NCBI GenBank assembly: GCA_051453625.1
Contig: JBOZIK010000001.1
Coordinates: 140,678,183-140,709,822, forward strand
Direction of reading: 5' to 3'
DNA from: Welwitschia mirabilis
Taxonomy: Eukaryota; Gnetophyta; Gnetopsida; Welwitschiales
Length of the DNA stretch: 31,640 nucleotides
Numbering within the stretch: the stretch's first letter is position 1; each line of letters starts with the position of its first letter. The notes under the pieces were generated by a model. The model was not told where the DNA came from. It was given only the letters and a program-made list of their open reading frames with translations, and did no database searches. Position numbers and translations under genes: made by a program. Of this stretch, positions 20,941 to 30,639 are shown in pieces.

Positions 20941-21300
20941 ATTTATGACCTAATGTATTCATGAATTTCTAAGTCATCTCCATTATCCTTTTAAGATATG
21001 TCAAATACTTTAACCATGAATATATTAATACTAATATGACACTTTATCATACTAGTTCTAGTATCTATTACACAATTAGTAGTAACATGAGAATATTTAT
21101 CTAGAATTAAAGAGTAATCTCCATTATGTTCCATTTCTTACCACAACATCAATTAGGTACTAGACCTTTTCAATTTGAATGATTATATATTTGATTATTC
21201 TTATGATTCTCTTGATTATTGCACTAGCTAATTTTAAAATATTTTTTATTTGTTGTAACCTCTTGTCTAACTTATGTTTCTTACATATTTTGAGTGGCAT
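20941..21300 (-). pseudogene. Possible protease relic at the start of E2 pol
   Basis: HVTTNCVIDTRTSMIKCHIS contains DTRTS, where a retroviral-type aspartic protease has D(T/S)G(A/S)S. It is followed by MVKVFDIS and a stretch resembling the KVxxFDGSKRxxxGEIxxP turn of Tat/Ogre proteases. Further right, ICKKHKLDKRLQQIKN may be what remains of a zinc-knuckle-like gag end. No LGRPW box is visible. The position is right for a protease, but the resemblance is weak. Confidence 0.33.
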
Positions 21301-21523
21301 GATGTTTAAATAGCCCTGACATTTATTAAGAACTTCTTAATAATTATATTTTCTTCTAATGTCATACTTAATTTCAAGTATTTTAGACTATGTTATCATA
21401 GTTGAGATATTAATTTCACTATTTTAACCATAAAAACATGTTTTATGCTATTTTTAATTTCATAACTAACTTTATGCTTTATCTCATGATATTTCCAAGT
21501 ATTTAGACATGTCTTAGAGCATA
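21301..21523. other. Junction between E2 and the E3 LTR, nothing recognised
   Basis: AT-rich sequence without a coding match. E2 loses its readable 5' part here and the plus-strand LTR begins to its right. Confidence 0.4.
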
Positions 21524-22673
21524 TGTTAGAAGGTGAATCTAATTCTATACATAGTGATGGTAACATTGGCAAAATGTGGTGATGGCATAAGTTGGCAAAG
21601 GAATCCTACTTTGAAACCCACATATTAGACTCAACATGGTAATAATCTACATTAATTTTATCTTTGAGCTAAGTTATTTACAACTGATGAATATTCCATT
21701 ATAAAATGACAAACACTAAACGACAAAACTCCAAACACCCCAATAAACACTAAAAGATAAAACCCCACTTATCCTAACCTCAATTTTCACTATAAAAGTG
21801 CCTAGCATCTTAGTTTATAATAATATCATTTATTCAATTCTATGTTAGAGGAATTAAAAGGGTTTGAAGCTAAAGAATCATTCTATGATGATTGCTTTCT
21901 AATTTCTCCCCTATTTGAGAATGGACTAGACTTAAGGCTAGAATAATGTTTCACATTTAGGATTCAATTTTCCTTCTTTGATGTGCTACTTTATTTCATT
22001 TTTATAATAAATATTGTTAGTTTTATTTCTTAATTTCAAGTTGTGATTCTTTTCATATTTTAAATGCTTGAAGTAAAGCTACATATTTTTAAGTTTATCA
22101 TATTTCTTAAGCAAATCATTCTTATTCATTTTTTAGTTTCATAGTATGATTTTGTTTGATAATATTTAAGGTAATTTTCTTACTCTTCATGCTTATAAAT
22201 AGGCTATGACAAACTAGAGTGACTTAGAGATCTTACCATTACTTATGTGGTAAATCAAAATAATGTCACTATGATTTGATCTTTATCAAAACTTGCCTTA
22301 GCTATGATTTAATGTAAAAAATATAAGATATCATTAAATGAAACTCTCTCATCTTAGAAAAATAGTCATATTAGTATTTAAGTGCTATGCTCCATTCCTA
22401 TGATCTTATCTATTCATTTAAAAAATTTTCTTTATACTTACAACTTAAATAATGTTTTGAGTTTTTGTTAGAATTGTGTTTCATTTCATTACTACTTTTC
22501 TATCACATTTATTCTCGAGGAAAGAATGACACTTAGACTAGACTACAAATAGAAGTCCTAATATATTATTACTAAAACTTTGAATATGATCTTACACAAT
22601 CTATGTCCCTATGAAAATTTTGCATTATCCTATGTCAATAACAAGATACAATAATTGACATATTTTTACCACA
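21524..22673 (+). repeat. E3 5' LTR
   Basis: It is bounded on the right by ccaca (22669-22673), then a primer-binding site. It has a TATA-like CTATAAAAG at 21790-21798 in a setting rich in A and C. The segment 22510-22560 (ACACTTAGACTAGACTACAAATAGAAGTCC) resembles the same position of the E1 LTR near 5910. Overall it is closer to the fragment at 2880-3700. The left end is only a guess at a TGTT. Confidence 0.6.
21790..21798 (+). promoter_or_regulatory. TATA-like box of the E3 LTR
   Basis: CTATAAAAG preceded by a CCTAACCTCA block, as in the LTR fragment at 2.9 kb (TATAAAA, 2946-2952). Confidence 0.5.
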
Positions 22674-22684
22674 AACACATTTTT

Positions 22685-22702
22685 TATTACTATTAATGGG
22701 GA
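22685..22702 (+). other. Primer-binding site of E3 (tRNA-Asp type, strongly decayed)
   Basis: TATTACTATTAATGGGGA lies twelve bases after the LTR end. It keeps the spacing and the GGGGA end of TGGCGCCGTTGCCGGGGA; most differences are G:C to A:T. Confidence 0.6.
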
Positions 22703-23778
22703 TATGACATGGTAGTTATAGCGTGATATGCAAAAGTATTATTTTCTTACATTTAGATTTTAGCATTTTTCATTTTCTACACTCTTCAGTATATGATACA
22801 AGGCCTCTTCTAGTGATCTCCTAACTAGTCCTTATTTTTAGTTCTTTTTAAGTTTTCATTAATCCTTTTAGCTCTAATGAAGAATTAATTGCTATATCAA
22901 TAATTTTTATGTACCAATAATGAATTTTTATAGGTTTTTCCTTATCTAGTTTCTCTTAAAAAATGTTAAAGAGATAAAACATTAGAAAAAGAAAGAAAAA
23001 TGGTAAACATTAAAATAAAGGGCAAAAAACCTTGATTCCTCTTTTTATTTTTGTAATTTTCATTACTACTTGTTTTTTTAATACTATGTGCATTTAGGAT
23101 CAAATTTTGAATTTCGTTTCAGTTTTTTGCAATTCTATTTCTTTAGTTTTTTTAATAGATTTTTGTTTTATTTTTGCATTATCATTTTTACTTATATTGC
23201 TTATTTTCTATTTCTTTCTACATAATCTATTTTATGCTTCTGTAATAGTAACATTTTTTTTTTCCTTAAGCAATTTCTCTTTAAATAATTGGCACCACAT
23301 TTAGACCTAACTAGTGCTATCAACCATTTTGAGAAACTTTATTTAATCCAACATTTAATCCATCATGATGTTTTTGGATATTATGGATCTTATAAAACTT
23401 GATTAAGTTATATGCATTAAATATGTGATGTTAAAAGTAGATTATATAAAATGTCTTCTAAACCACAAATAAATCTTAATAATAATAATTAAGAAAGATA
23501 GTCTTCTAGATGCCATTCTTATGCATGATCATAAGAAGAACAAATGAATAATTTTCTTTTTCAAATCCTTAATTTAGCTTTTTAATAACCCACATCCTTA
23601 CTTAAATCCTTAGTTTTTCTAATATCCTTAATTACATTTTTCTAACCAACCACTAATCCAAAATCCTATTTACCATCAATTAAGCTTATTTAATAACTAT
23701 TAACTTAAATAAATTTTTAAGGATTATATCCAATCCCAATATTTAGAAACACCCTCATCCATTGTATAGTCTTCAAAC
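22703..23778 (+). other. Leader of E3, no gene
   Basis: T-rich sequence between primer-binding site and gag. The 65-codon frame at 23107-23304 is a run of Phe and Leu codons from T-rich DNA and is not called. Confidence 0.5.
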
Positions 23779-25190
23779 ATTCATAGATTAGTTCTTAAAC
23801 CATCCATTATTAAAATTCTCTTACATTTTTATGGCCTAAATTCTAGATATCCATACATACATATGAAGGAGTTTGAATGTGTGCTATTAACTATGCCTCA
23901 CAACTATGTCATAATTAACATAATTAAGTTAATCTTATTCAACTTCCCATTAAAATAACAAAACAAATCTTGGTTATATTTCTTAATTCTATTATAATTT
24001 AAGGTAATTTAAAAAGAGCATTCATTACTAAATTAGTTACAAGTCATAAACCAATTCTATAAGAATGAAGAAGATGAATTTCCAATAAAATGGTTATGAA
24101 AAATTTTCTACATTTTTAAAAAGATTTAAGTTTGAAAATGTCCATAACATGATTTTAAAAAAGAAATAATAATTAGTTCTTTTATGAAGCACCAATAAAA
24201 AAACTAGTAGAAATGATGAGTATAGGTAGTTTATGAACCTAAGAATAGATGAATCTTATTATTTAGAATCAAATTTTAAAAATTTAAAGAATTGGAAAAC
24301 ATCTAATAAAATTTGTATATTACATCATGTAATTAAATCTACTAATGTCTTCAAGGTTCCTAATAATTTTGATGTCAATATTAGAATAGATCAACTCTAG
24401 AGTAAACTTGAGTCCCTTAACACTCAATTCAAGGCTGTGAGCTCTAAACCTAAATGCTTAATATGTCATGTTAATAATAATGAAACATCTAATTATTCTT
24501 CCATTTCTATCTTTCAAAATATTATAAACAAGCAACTCAATGTGATAGAACGATACCAGTAAAATCTAAAAGAAGACAAATCCTTCTCAAAAAATTACAG
24601 CCTAGTGTGAAGGAATTGAATAAATTTTTGATGGAGATACGATAATAATAATAAATAAAATCTAATAAATCAACCTAGGAATTTATTTTTCTCTTCCTCA
24701 AATTCTTAATCATCTGTATATCACCATTCTTCATCATCAAATTCTTTGGAGGTCACTTTTAAGAAATTGATGAAGTTATAAATGTAGCATACTCAAATAC
24801 TTGAATAAAAACATTCATCATCTTAATTATACTACAATGTATTTTCTTTCTACTCCTAATTAAGGTAAGTAAGGAAAACTTTCCATAAGACCCAAACCTA
24901 ATATTAGAATCATTAATATTATAGAAGGGAAAAATAGTCACATTAAAAAATGTAAATACATACATCATAGGAGTAAAAAACAATTCAATTAAAATTTAGA
25001 GCCAAAACAATCATATGAGGATGAGATAGTAACAAAAACTAATGATGAGAAAGAGATATAAAAGAAAACTAAAATACAAATACCAATTGATAAAGAATCT
25101 TTACCATTTTCATAACAATTTAGAAAGAAGAACATTAAAAAGAAATAATTCAAAGCCTTAGGAAGTTTCAAATAAGTCAAACATTAGTCT
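23779..25190 (+). pseudogene. gag: Athila-type gag relic of E3
   Basis: An uninterrupted stretch of about 60 codons ending at 23956-23958 reads KPSIIKILLHFYGLNSRYPY, then IHMKEFECVLLTMPHNYVII and NIIKLILFNFPLK. This matches the gag core KPSIIN.LP.FHGL.SEDPY.HLKEFE..C.T...N.V..D.IKL.LFPFSLK. SFFYEAPIKKLVEMMSIGSL at about 24180 is the FYEGL..KQLVEMMC.G.F block. Further on, NSLEVTFKKLMKL and HTQILE (24740-24810), GKLSIRPKPNI and GKNSHIKKCK (24868-24960), and FRKKNIKKK (25120-25145) follow the order of the gag C-terminus up to the PFPQRLKKKKLDKQF box. Many stops and frame changes. The plus strand here is coding; the minus-strand frames at 24759-24983 and 24989-25180 are its shadows. Confidence 0.75.
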
Positions 25191-25864
25191 TCTAGAAGCT
25201 TTAAAACAAGTGTCTACATATGTTAAATTCCTTGAAGATATGTGTACTATCAAGAGATAAATAAATGTTAAGAAAAATGCTTTTCTAGAATAAGAAACTA
25301 GTATCATCATAAAGAAAATTCATCCTAAATACAAATATTTAGGATGTTCTACCATATTAATCACCATTAAAAACAAACATATTAGATAAGACATGTTATA
25401 TATTAAAGCAAGTGTTAACATTTTACTCCATTATATCTACTAAAATCTTATCTTAAATAACATTAAAAGTAATAAATTTCTATTACAAATAGTCAATAAT
25501 TAGTTAAAGTCATTGCTTGAACCAGGAGAAAATTTAATAATTTAAGCTAATAATCACTACTTTCTTGTAGACTTCATAGTTTTAAAAATGGAATAAGCTA
25601 GACATCATTCAGTTTTCATTATTTTAGGAAGACCCTTTTTGGCAAATTTCAATGGTCTAATCAAATGTAGGAATGGTTTTATAAAAAATTTCTTTTGAGA
25701 ATATGATTGTTAATTTCAATGTCTTAAATCCCATGAAACTACTAAAGGACATTAATGGAGTTTACTTTGTTGATGGGATTAACAATGAATTTTATAATCT
25801 TGCATATTCTCCTTATGAACAAAATATTTTCACTCCTCATTCATCTTTTGAATCTAATTTTTAA
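25162..25864 (+). pseudogene. pol: Aspartic protease region of E3
   Basis: One frame, broken only by stops, starts with NISLLEALKQVSTYVKFLED and MCTIKR, the gag-protease hinge INIPLLDAIKQVP.YAKFLKD.CT.KR. HPKYKYLGCSTILITI precedes the active site. That site reads YIKASVNILLHYIY where the family has DLGASVN(I/L)(L/M)P.S.(Y/F), so the catalytic Asp and Gly are lost (about 25408-25420). FLVDFIVLKME and then IILGRPFLANFNGLI form the flap and the ILGRPFLAT box, which is intact. At about 25697 the frame shifts and ENMIVNFNVLNPMKLLKDIN and GVYFVDGINNEFYNLAYSP run open to the stop at 25862-25864. Protease would cut the polyprotein. This copy is inactive. Confidence 0.85.
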
Positions 25865-26444
25865 TTATGATTTTGATCATACCTTTTGAAAATGTAAAAC
25901 ATATTTATTTTAAGGATTATCTTACTCATTCTATGATTAATCAATTATTCATATCTCCATATAGAAAATATTTTTAATAGAATTTGTAGAAATAAATAAG
26001 AAAATGATAAGTTAAACATATTCTAATATTAAATGTTAGACTTCTAATGTTTTCACTTTACATATCCTTTTTTGATTTTTTAAAATCATATTTGGAGTCC
26101 TTTCATGAAAACAATTTCTTTCCTATTCCATCATTTGATTTGCATTCTCATCATTTTGAGCCTACTAGTTATGATGCTTTTAAGTTTCCCTCTCACATTT
26201 CATTGAACAATCTTCTTATGAGAATATTCTAGATTTGGAATGATTAAATCAATTTACAAGAAATCACATGTTGCATAATAATCCTTATTTAATGAAATAC
26301 CTTAAACATTATCACCTATTCAACCATTCCCTTAATTACTTTAATTTGTCTATTCTAGTTTGAATTAATTCCATGAAGCCTATAAATCATTCACCTCTTT
26401 CATATACTTATGATTTTATTAACTTACTAATCCTAGTTCATGGT
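25865..26444. other. Stretch after the E3 protease, no RT found
   Basis: A plus-strand frame at 26047-26232 (61 codons, MFSLYISFFDFLKSYLESFH...) is open but matches nothing I recognise and lacks any RT or pre-RT motif. It could be a leftover of element-specific sequence or chance. The right end is the border of a copia LTR. Confidence 0.4.
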
Positions 26445-26817
26445 GAAATTCCTAAAGGAGGGTAAATAAGATTAGTAATAAATAACTAAATCTAAAAACC
26501 TATTCTTTAAAGAGTATTAATTATCTTTCCAAATAAAAATTATATCTATAAAAATTAAAAAATAGAAAAATAATTAGCCAACAAGATTTATAGTGATTTG
26601 ACAATGTGCCTATTCCACTCTTCAAGAAGAGATAATGATGTTATCTTTTCTAGTTTTCTTTCATTCTTGAACTAATTATTTTCTAGCTGATCATTGACCC
26701 CTTATACAATAGTGATGATTTTTTAGGCTTACCATTAACATTTAATACTTGAAGTCTTTTGAAGGCTCAGACTCAACCATAAGAAAAGGAGAGGAAATCA
26801 TATTGTGCCTTAAGAAT
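26445..26817 (-). repeat. Partial copia LTR C (U5 side)
   Basis: It aligns with 27706-28075 and 29283-29650 over its whole length (shared: aattcctaaagg/aattcctatagg, ctcttcaagaagaga, ccccttatacaatagtgatga). No primer-binding site lies at its left end, unlike LTRs A and B, so it is the outer (3') LTR of a minus-strand element. It is cut by the 66-N gap at 26818-26883. Confidence 0.75.
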
Positions 26818-26883
26818 NNNNNNNNNNNNNNNNNNNNNNNNNNNNNNNNNNNNNNNNNNNNNNNNNNNNNNNNNNNNNNNNNN

Positions 26884-27649
26884 ACTACTAGAGTCTTTTT
26901 ATTTTCTTAGAATCTTTTGAAGTTTTTGGCTAGTAGGGCTAAATCCTCATCATCTTCCTCATTACGGGAATCTTCTTTGTAGTAACTTAAGCATTTCAAG
27001 GCAACATTCTTCATATTGAATTTCTCATCATCCATAATGGTAGCTTTGTATCTAATGAATAAATCGTTAAGATCCTATAAACTCATGGTATCTATATTTT
27101 TTTTTTTTCCTTCAATTGCAGTAATCTTACGCCTAAAGTGCTTAGGTAAGATCCTCAAGATTTTCTTAAGAATGCTTTGTTCTACAATCATTTATTTAAG
27201 ACCCCACATTATGTTTACAATGTTTGTAACCTTAGTTGTATATTCAGTCATGGATTCCTATTCCACCATTCTATTATTTTTTAATTAAGTTGTTAAAAAT
27301 TGTTGTTTGAAATTTTTCACATTACTCATACATTCATGAGCAATCTTAAGGGTATTTCAAATTTATTTTGCAAAGGAACATTCAACTATTGGTTGTACTC
27401 CTCTAGAATAAGGGCATAAATTAGAGCATTTCTTAATTTTGCATTGAGCCTATCTTCCTCCTTTTATTCATTAGACCAACCTACTAAAGGAATAGTGGGT
27501 TTAGAATAATCACACACAACACTATCCTAGATATTAAAATTAAGAGATTTTAGAAATATTATTATTTTGGTTTTTCAAAATAAGTAGTTTGACCCATTGA
27601 AATAATATGGCCTTGAGATCAAATAACCTTCATTAGTAATATGTTCCAT
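26884..27649 (-). pseudogene. gag: Ty1/copia gag relic A
   Basis: From the ATG at 27649 the minus strand reads MEHITNEGYLISRPYYFNGS and NYLF-stop-KTKIIIFLKSL, the (T/S)RPP.F.G.NY..WK.RM start of copia gag. It continues NI-stop-DSVVCDYSKPTIP, GWSNE, LNAKLRNALIYAL and, after a frame change, LKIAHECMSNVKNFKQQFL. Then ESMTEYTTKVTNIVNIMWGL, QSILKKILRILPKHFRRKIT and AIEGK follow, which is the UBN2 core VRKILRSLP..F..KVTAIEE. The end, KEDSRNEEDDEDLALLAKNF KRF, is the acidic (E/D)ED.A.L.+KFK+F segment before the zinc knuckle, which would fall in the gap at 26818-26883. TGG codons for the two conserved Trp are TGA and TAG. The T12 run at about 27098 lies inside the gene as an A run on the coding strand. 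Confidence 0.88.
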
Positions 27650-27690
27650 TTGATCACTTCGAGTAGTGAAGCTATATCAAGAGTGACCTT

Positions 27691-27702
27691 GCTTTGATAT
27701 CA
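27691..27702 (-). other. Primer-binding site A (initiator tRNA-Met type)
   Basis: On the minus strand TTGATATCAAAGC stands where copia elements have TGGTATCAGAGC, between the LTR end and a leader of about 40 bases before gag. The changes are G to A type. Confidence 0.75.
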
Positions 27703-28580
27703 ACTAAAATTCCTATAGGAAGGTGAATAAAAATAATAATAAATAACTAAATCCAAAAACCCATTCTTTGAAGAGGATTAATCATCTTTTCAAACAAAAA
27801 TTATATCTATAAAAATTGCACAATAGAAAAATAATCAGCCCATAACATTTATAGTGGTTTAGCAATCTCCCTACTTCACTCTTCAAGAAGAGACAACAAC
27901 ATCATCTTCTTTTGTTTTTTAATCATTCTTATTTTCTAGTTAATCATAAACCCCTTATACAATAGTGATGAATTTTCAGGCTTACCATCAATCATTCACA
28001 CTTGGAGTTTTTTGAAGGCTTAGACTCAATCAGAAGAAAATGAGAGAAAATTAGGTTGTACCTCAAGAATAGATAAAATACTATAGGATCTAATTAGAAT
28101 AATTACAAAATGTAGGATTACAAATTACAGAGATCACCAAAGATTAGTTTTGAGTTTACTTCATAAAATTATATATGTGTTTAACCTAAACTAAATAGAT
28201 TTTAGCCCTTTTAAAGAGAAGAAAAAATAGCTATTGAAAGAAAACCCAGAATGATGATCCCAAGACATGGTAATTTGAGATTTTAAATAAATTTATATTT
28301 TCAACATGATTGACTGGTAATCCAAAAGAAAATAGTTGTTGAAAATCATTGCAAATTTTTCCATAGCTGATCATTTTTCCAATAGTTAAAAGAGGGGACT
28401 TTTACCATAAAAAGATGAGATTCTCCTCACTCTCAAATGTCCATCCTCAAAGTAATATAAATGTCTATACTACTAGGAGTGTGGGGACATTAGGCCTAGA
28501 AAGAAACAAACATTCGCACATGTCACAAGTGTAAAATAAGGGGAAAATTGAGGGGATGTCCATCGTCTTTTGAGTGGGGA
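27703..28580 (-). repeat. Copia LTR A
   Basis: It runs from the primer-binding site rightwards to the gap at 28581. It aligns with LTR B (29281 onward) for at least 800 bases with moderate divergence. On the minus strand TTTAAAAGGGCT near 28205 is a candidate TATA region. It serves as the 5' LTR of gag A and, if the gap hides nothing large, also as the 3' LTR of gag B. Confidence 0.75.
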
Positions 28581-28680
28581 NNNNNNNNNNNNNNNNNNNN
28601 NNNNNNNNNNNNNNNNNNNNNNNNNNNNNNNNNNNNNNNNNNNNNNNNNNNNNNNNNNNNNNNNNNNNNNNNNNNNNNNN

Positions 28681-29226
28681 TTTTTTCCTTCAATTGTAGT
28701 AATCTTATGCCTAAAGTGCTTAGGTAAGATCCTTAAGATTTTCTTCAGAACACTTTGTTCTACAATCATTTCTTTAAGACCCTACATTATGTTTACAATG
28801 TTTGTGACCTTGGTTGTATATTCAGTCATGGATTCCTATTCCACCATTCTATTATTTTTGAATTAAGTTGTTAAAAATTGCTGTTTGGAATTTTTCACAT
28901 TACTCATACCTTCATGAGCAATCTTAAGGGTTTTTCAAATTTCTTTTGCAAAGGAACATTGAACTACTTGTTGTACTCTCTAGAATAAGGGCATAAATTA
29001 GAGCATTTCTTACTTTTTCATTGAGCCTAGCTTCATCCTTTTGTTCATTTGACCAACCTACTAAAGGAATAGTGGGTATAGAATAATCACACACAACACT
29101 ATCCTAGATATTAGAATTAAGAAATTTTAGAAATATTATTATTTTGGTTTTTCAAAATAAGTAGTTTAACCCATTAAAATAATATGGCCTTGAGATGAAA
29201 TAACCTTCATTAGTAATATGTTCCAT
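28681..29226 (-). pseudogene. gag: Ty1/copia gag relic B
   Basis: Second copy of the same gag, starting at the ATG on 29226: MEHITNEGYFISRPYYFNGL, then NYLF-stop-KTKIIIFLKFL. SFAKEIWKTLKIAHEGMSNV, TEYTTKVTNIVNIM, GLKEMIVEQSVLKKILRILP and KHFRHKITTIEGK complete the UBN2 core before the gap at 28581-28680. It shares with copy A the stop codons at both conserved Trp positions, the stop after QFLTT and the stop in VE-stop-ESMTEY. Where copy A has one more G (near 27400), copy B keeps a different frame. The acidic C-terminal part is not present before the gap. Confidence 0.87.
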
Positions 29227-29267
29227 TTGATCACTTCAAGTAGTAAAGCTATATCAAGAGTGACCTT

Positions 29268-29279
29268 GCTTTAATAACA
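29268..29279 (-). other. Primer-binding site B (initiator tRNA-Met type, more decayed)
   Basis: Same place and context as site A, followed on the minus strand by the same AAGGTCACTCTTGATATAGC leader. It reads TTGTTATTAAAGC. Confidence 0.65.
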
Positions 29280-29280
29280 A

Positions 29281-30530
29281 TTGAAATTCCTATAGGGAGG
29301 TGAATAAAAATAGCATTAAATAACTAAATTCAAAAACCCATTCTTTAAAGAGGATTATTTCCAAACAAAAATTATATCTATAAAAATTATACAATAGAAA
29401 AATAATCAGCTCATAAGATTTATAGTAGTTTAGCAATCTAACTCCACTCTTCAAGAAGAGACAATAATGTCATCTTCTTTTGTTTTTTTATCATTCTTGA
29501 ACTAATAATTTTTTGATTAATCATTAACCCCTTATACAATAGTGATGATTTTTCAGGCTTACCATCAATCTTTCACACTTAGAGGTTTTTTAAGGCTTAG
29601 ACTCAATCATAAGAAAATAAGAGGAAATTACGTTGTGCCTCAAGAACAGATAAAATAGTATAGGATCTAATTAGAATAATCACAAAATGTAGGATTACAA
29701 ATTACAGAGATCACCAAAGATTAGTTTTGAGTTTACTTCACAAAATTATATATGTGTGTAACCTAAACAAAATAGATTTTAGCCCTTTTAAAGAGAAGAA
29801 AAAATAGCTATTGAAAGAAAACCTAGAATGATGATTTCAAGACATGGTAATCTAAGATTTCAAATAAATTTGTATTTCCAACATGATTGAATGATATGCT
29901 AGAAGAAAATTACTATTGAAAACTATTGCACATTCACCTGTAGCTGACCATTTTTCTAATGGCTGACAAAGGGGATGTTTACCTTAAAAGATCGAGACAT
30001 CCTCACTCCTTGGGCGGGGAGGCATCTGCCCTCAAAGTAGTGTAGATGTCCATACTACTGGGAGTGTGGGGATATGTTTTCTAGAAAAGAGTAGATATCC
30101 ACACCTACCACAAGCATATACTGAGAAAAAAACAAAAAGAAGGGGGATGTTTGAGCTATTTGGATTAGGGAGATTAGCTCTGAGAGCTCATAATCACATT
30201 TCTCATAATAAGAGAGGATGTCAATCCTATTTTGAATGGANNNNNNNNNNNNNNNNNNNNNNNNNNNNNNNNNNNNNNNNNNNNNNNNNNNNNNNNNNNN
30301 NNNNNNNNNNNNNNNNNNNNNNNNNNNNNNNNNNNNNNNNACTAAAAGAAAGGGGATGTTTGGGCTATTTGGATTAGGGATGTTAGCTCTGAGAACTCAT
30401 AATCATATTTCTCATAAGGAGAGAGGCTGTCCATTCTATTTTGAATGGAACGTCTAGGCCTTAGATTTTGTCATAAATACATTTTACCTACAAGAATAGA
30501 GGACATTTGCTTAGTTTTGAGTGGGGACAT
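29281..30530 (-). repeat. Copia LTR B
   Basis: It begins at the gag B primer-binding site and can be aligned with LTR A up to about 30110. The outer (U3) side is richer in G+C and carries repeated GGGGATGT / GGGGACAT motifs. Its right end is not defined: a minus-strand CTATAAGT lies at 30627-30634, and integrase-like sequence appears beyond about 30640. The gap at 30241-30340 has 109-bp duplicated flanks. Confidence 0.6.
30132..30449. repeat. 109-bp direct repeat flanking a 100-N gap
   Basis: Bases 30132-30240 and 30341-30449 have equal length and roughly 85-90% identity. The apparent plus-strand frames at 30066-30377 and 30236-30457 come from these copies within the LTR. Confidence 0.8.
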
Positions 30531-30639
30531 CTGCATGCAAAAGATATCTTCTTAACTCAACTGTGATGAGAGATTACCATCTTATTACTTAATTCTTATG
30601 ACTATTGACATCATTAAAACCTTCTACTTATAGATGGCC

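Larger units (their letters stand above)
17140..21300 (-). mobile_element. Athila-type Ty3/gypsy element E2, pol relic
   Basis: Reading right to left on the minus strand, the order is possible protease, pre-RT linker, RT, RNase H, integrase zinc region, integrase core and integrase C-terminal domain. This is the canonical Ty3/gypsy order. Gag and a 5' LTR are missing on the right, where a plus-strand LTR begins near 21524. No LTR could be assigned on the left. The RT reading FIDDFSIFG and the integrase YHPQISG box place it with the plant Athila/Tat group. Confidence 0.8.
21524..25864 (+). mobile_element. Athila-like Ty3/gypsy element E3, 5' half
   Basis: LTR, primer-binding site, gag and protease follow in order on the plus strand. 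RT should come next but sequence without any pol motif follows after 25864, and a minus-strand copia LTR starts near 26445. No downstream LTR of the same type is visible, so the 3' part has been lost or lies elsewhere. Confidence 0.7.

Noticed and set aside
23107-23304. 65-codon plus-strand hydrophobic frame
   Set aside because: T-rich leader of E3; composition explains the hydrophobic translation.
24759-25180. Minus-strand frames of 74 and 63 codons
   Set aside because: Antisense of the E3 gag, which is clearly coded on the plus strand.
27016-28866. Plus-strand frames at 27016-27288 and 28570-28866
   Set aside because: Antisense of the copia gag copies A and B.
30066-30457. Plus-strand frames with repeated GMF(E/G)LFGLG(R/M)LALR
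   Set aside because: The repeat is the duplicated 109-bp LTR flank around a gap, not a repeat protein.
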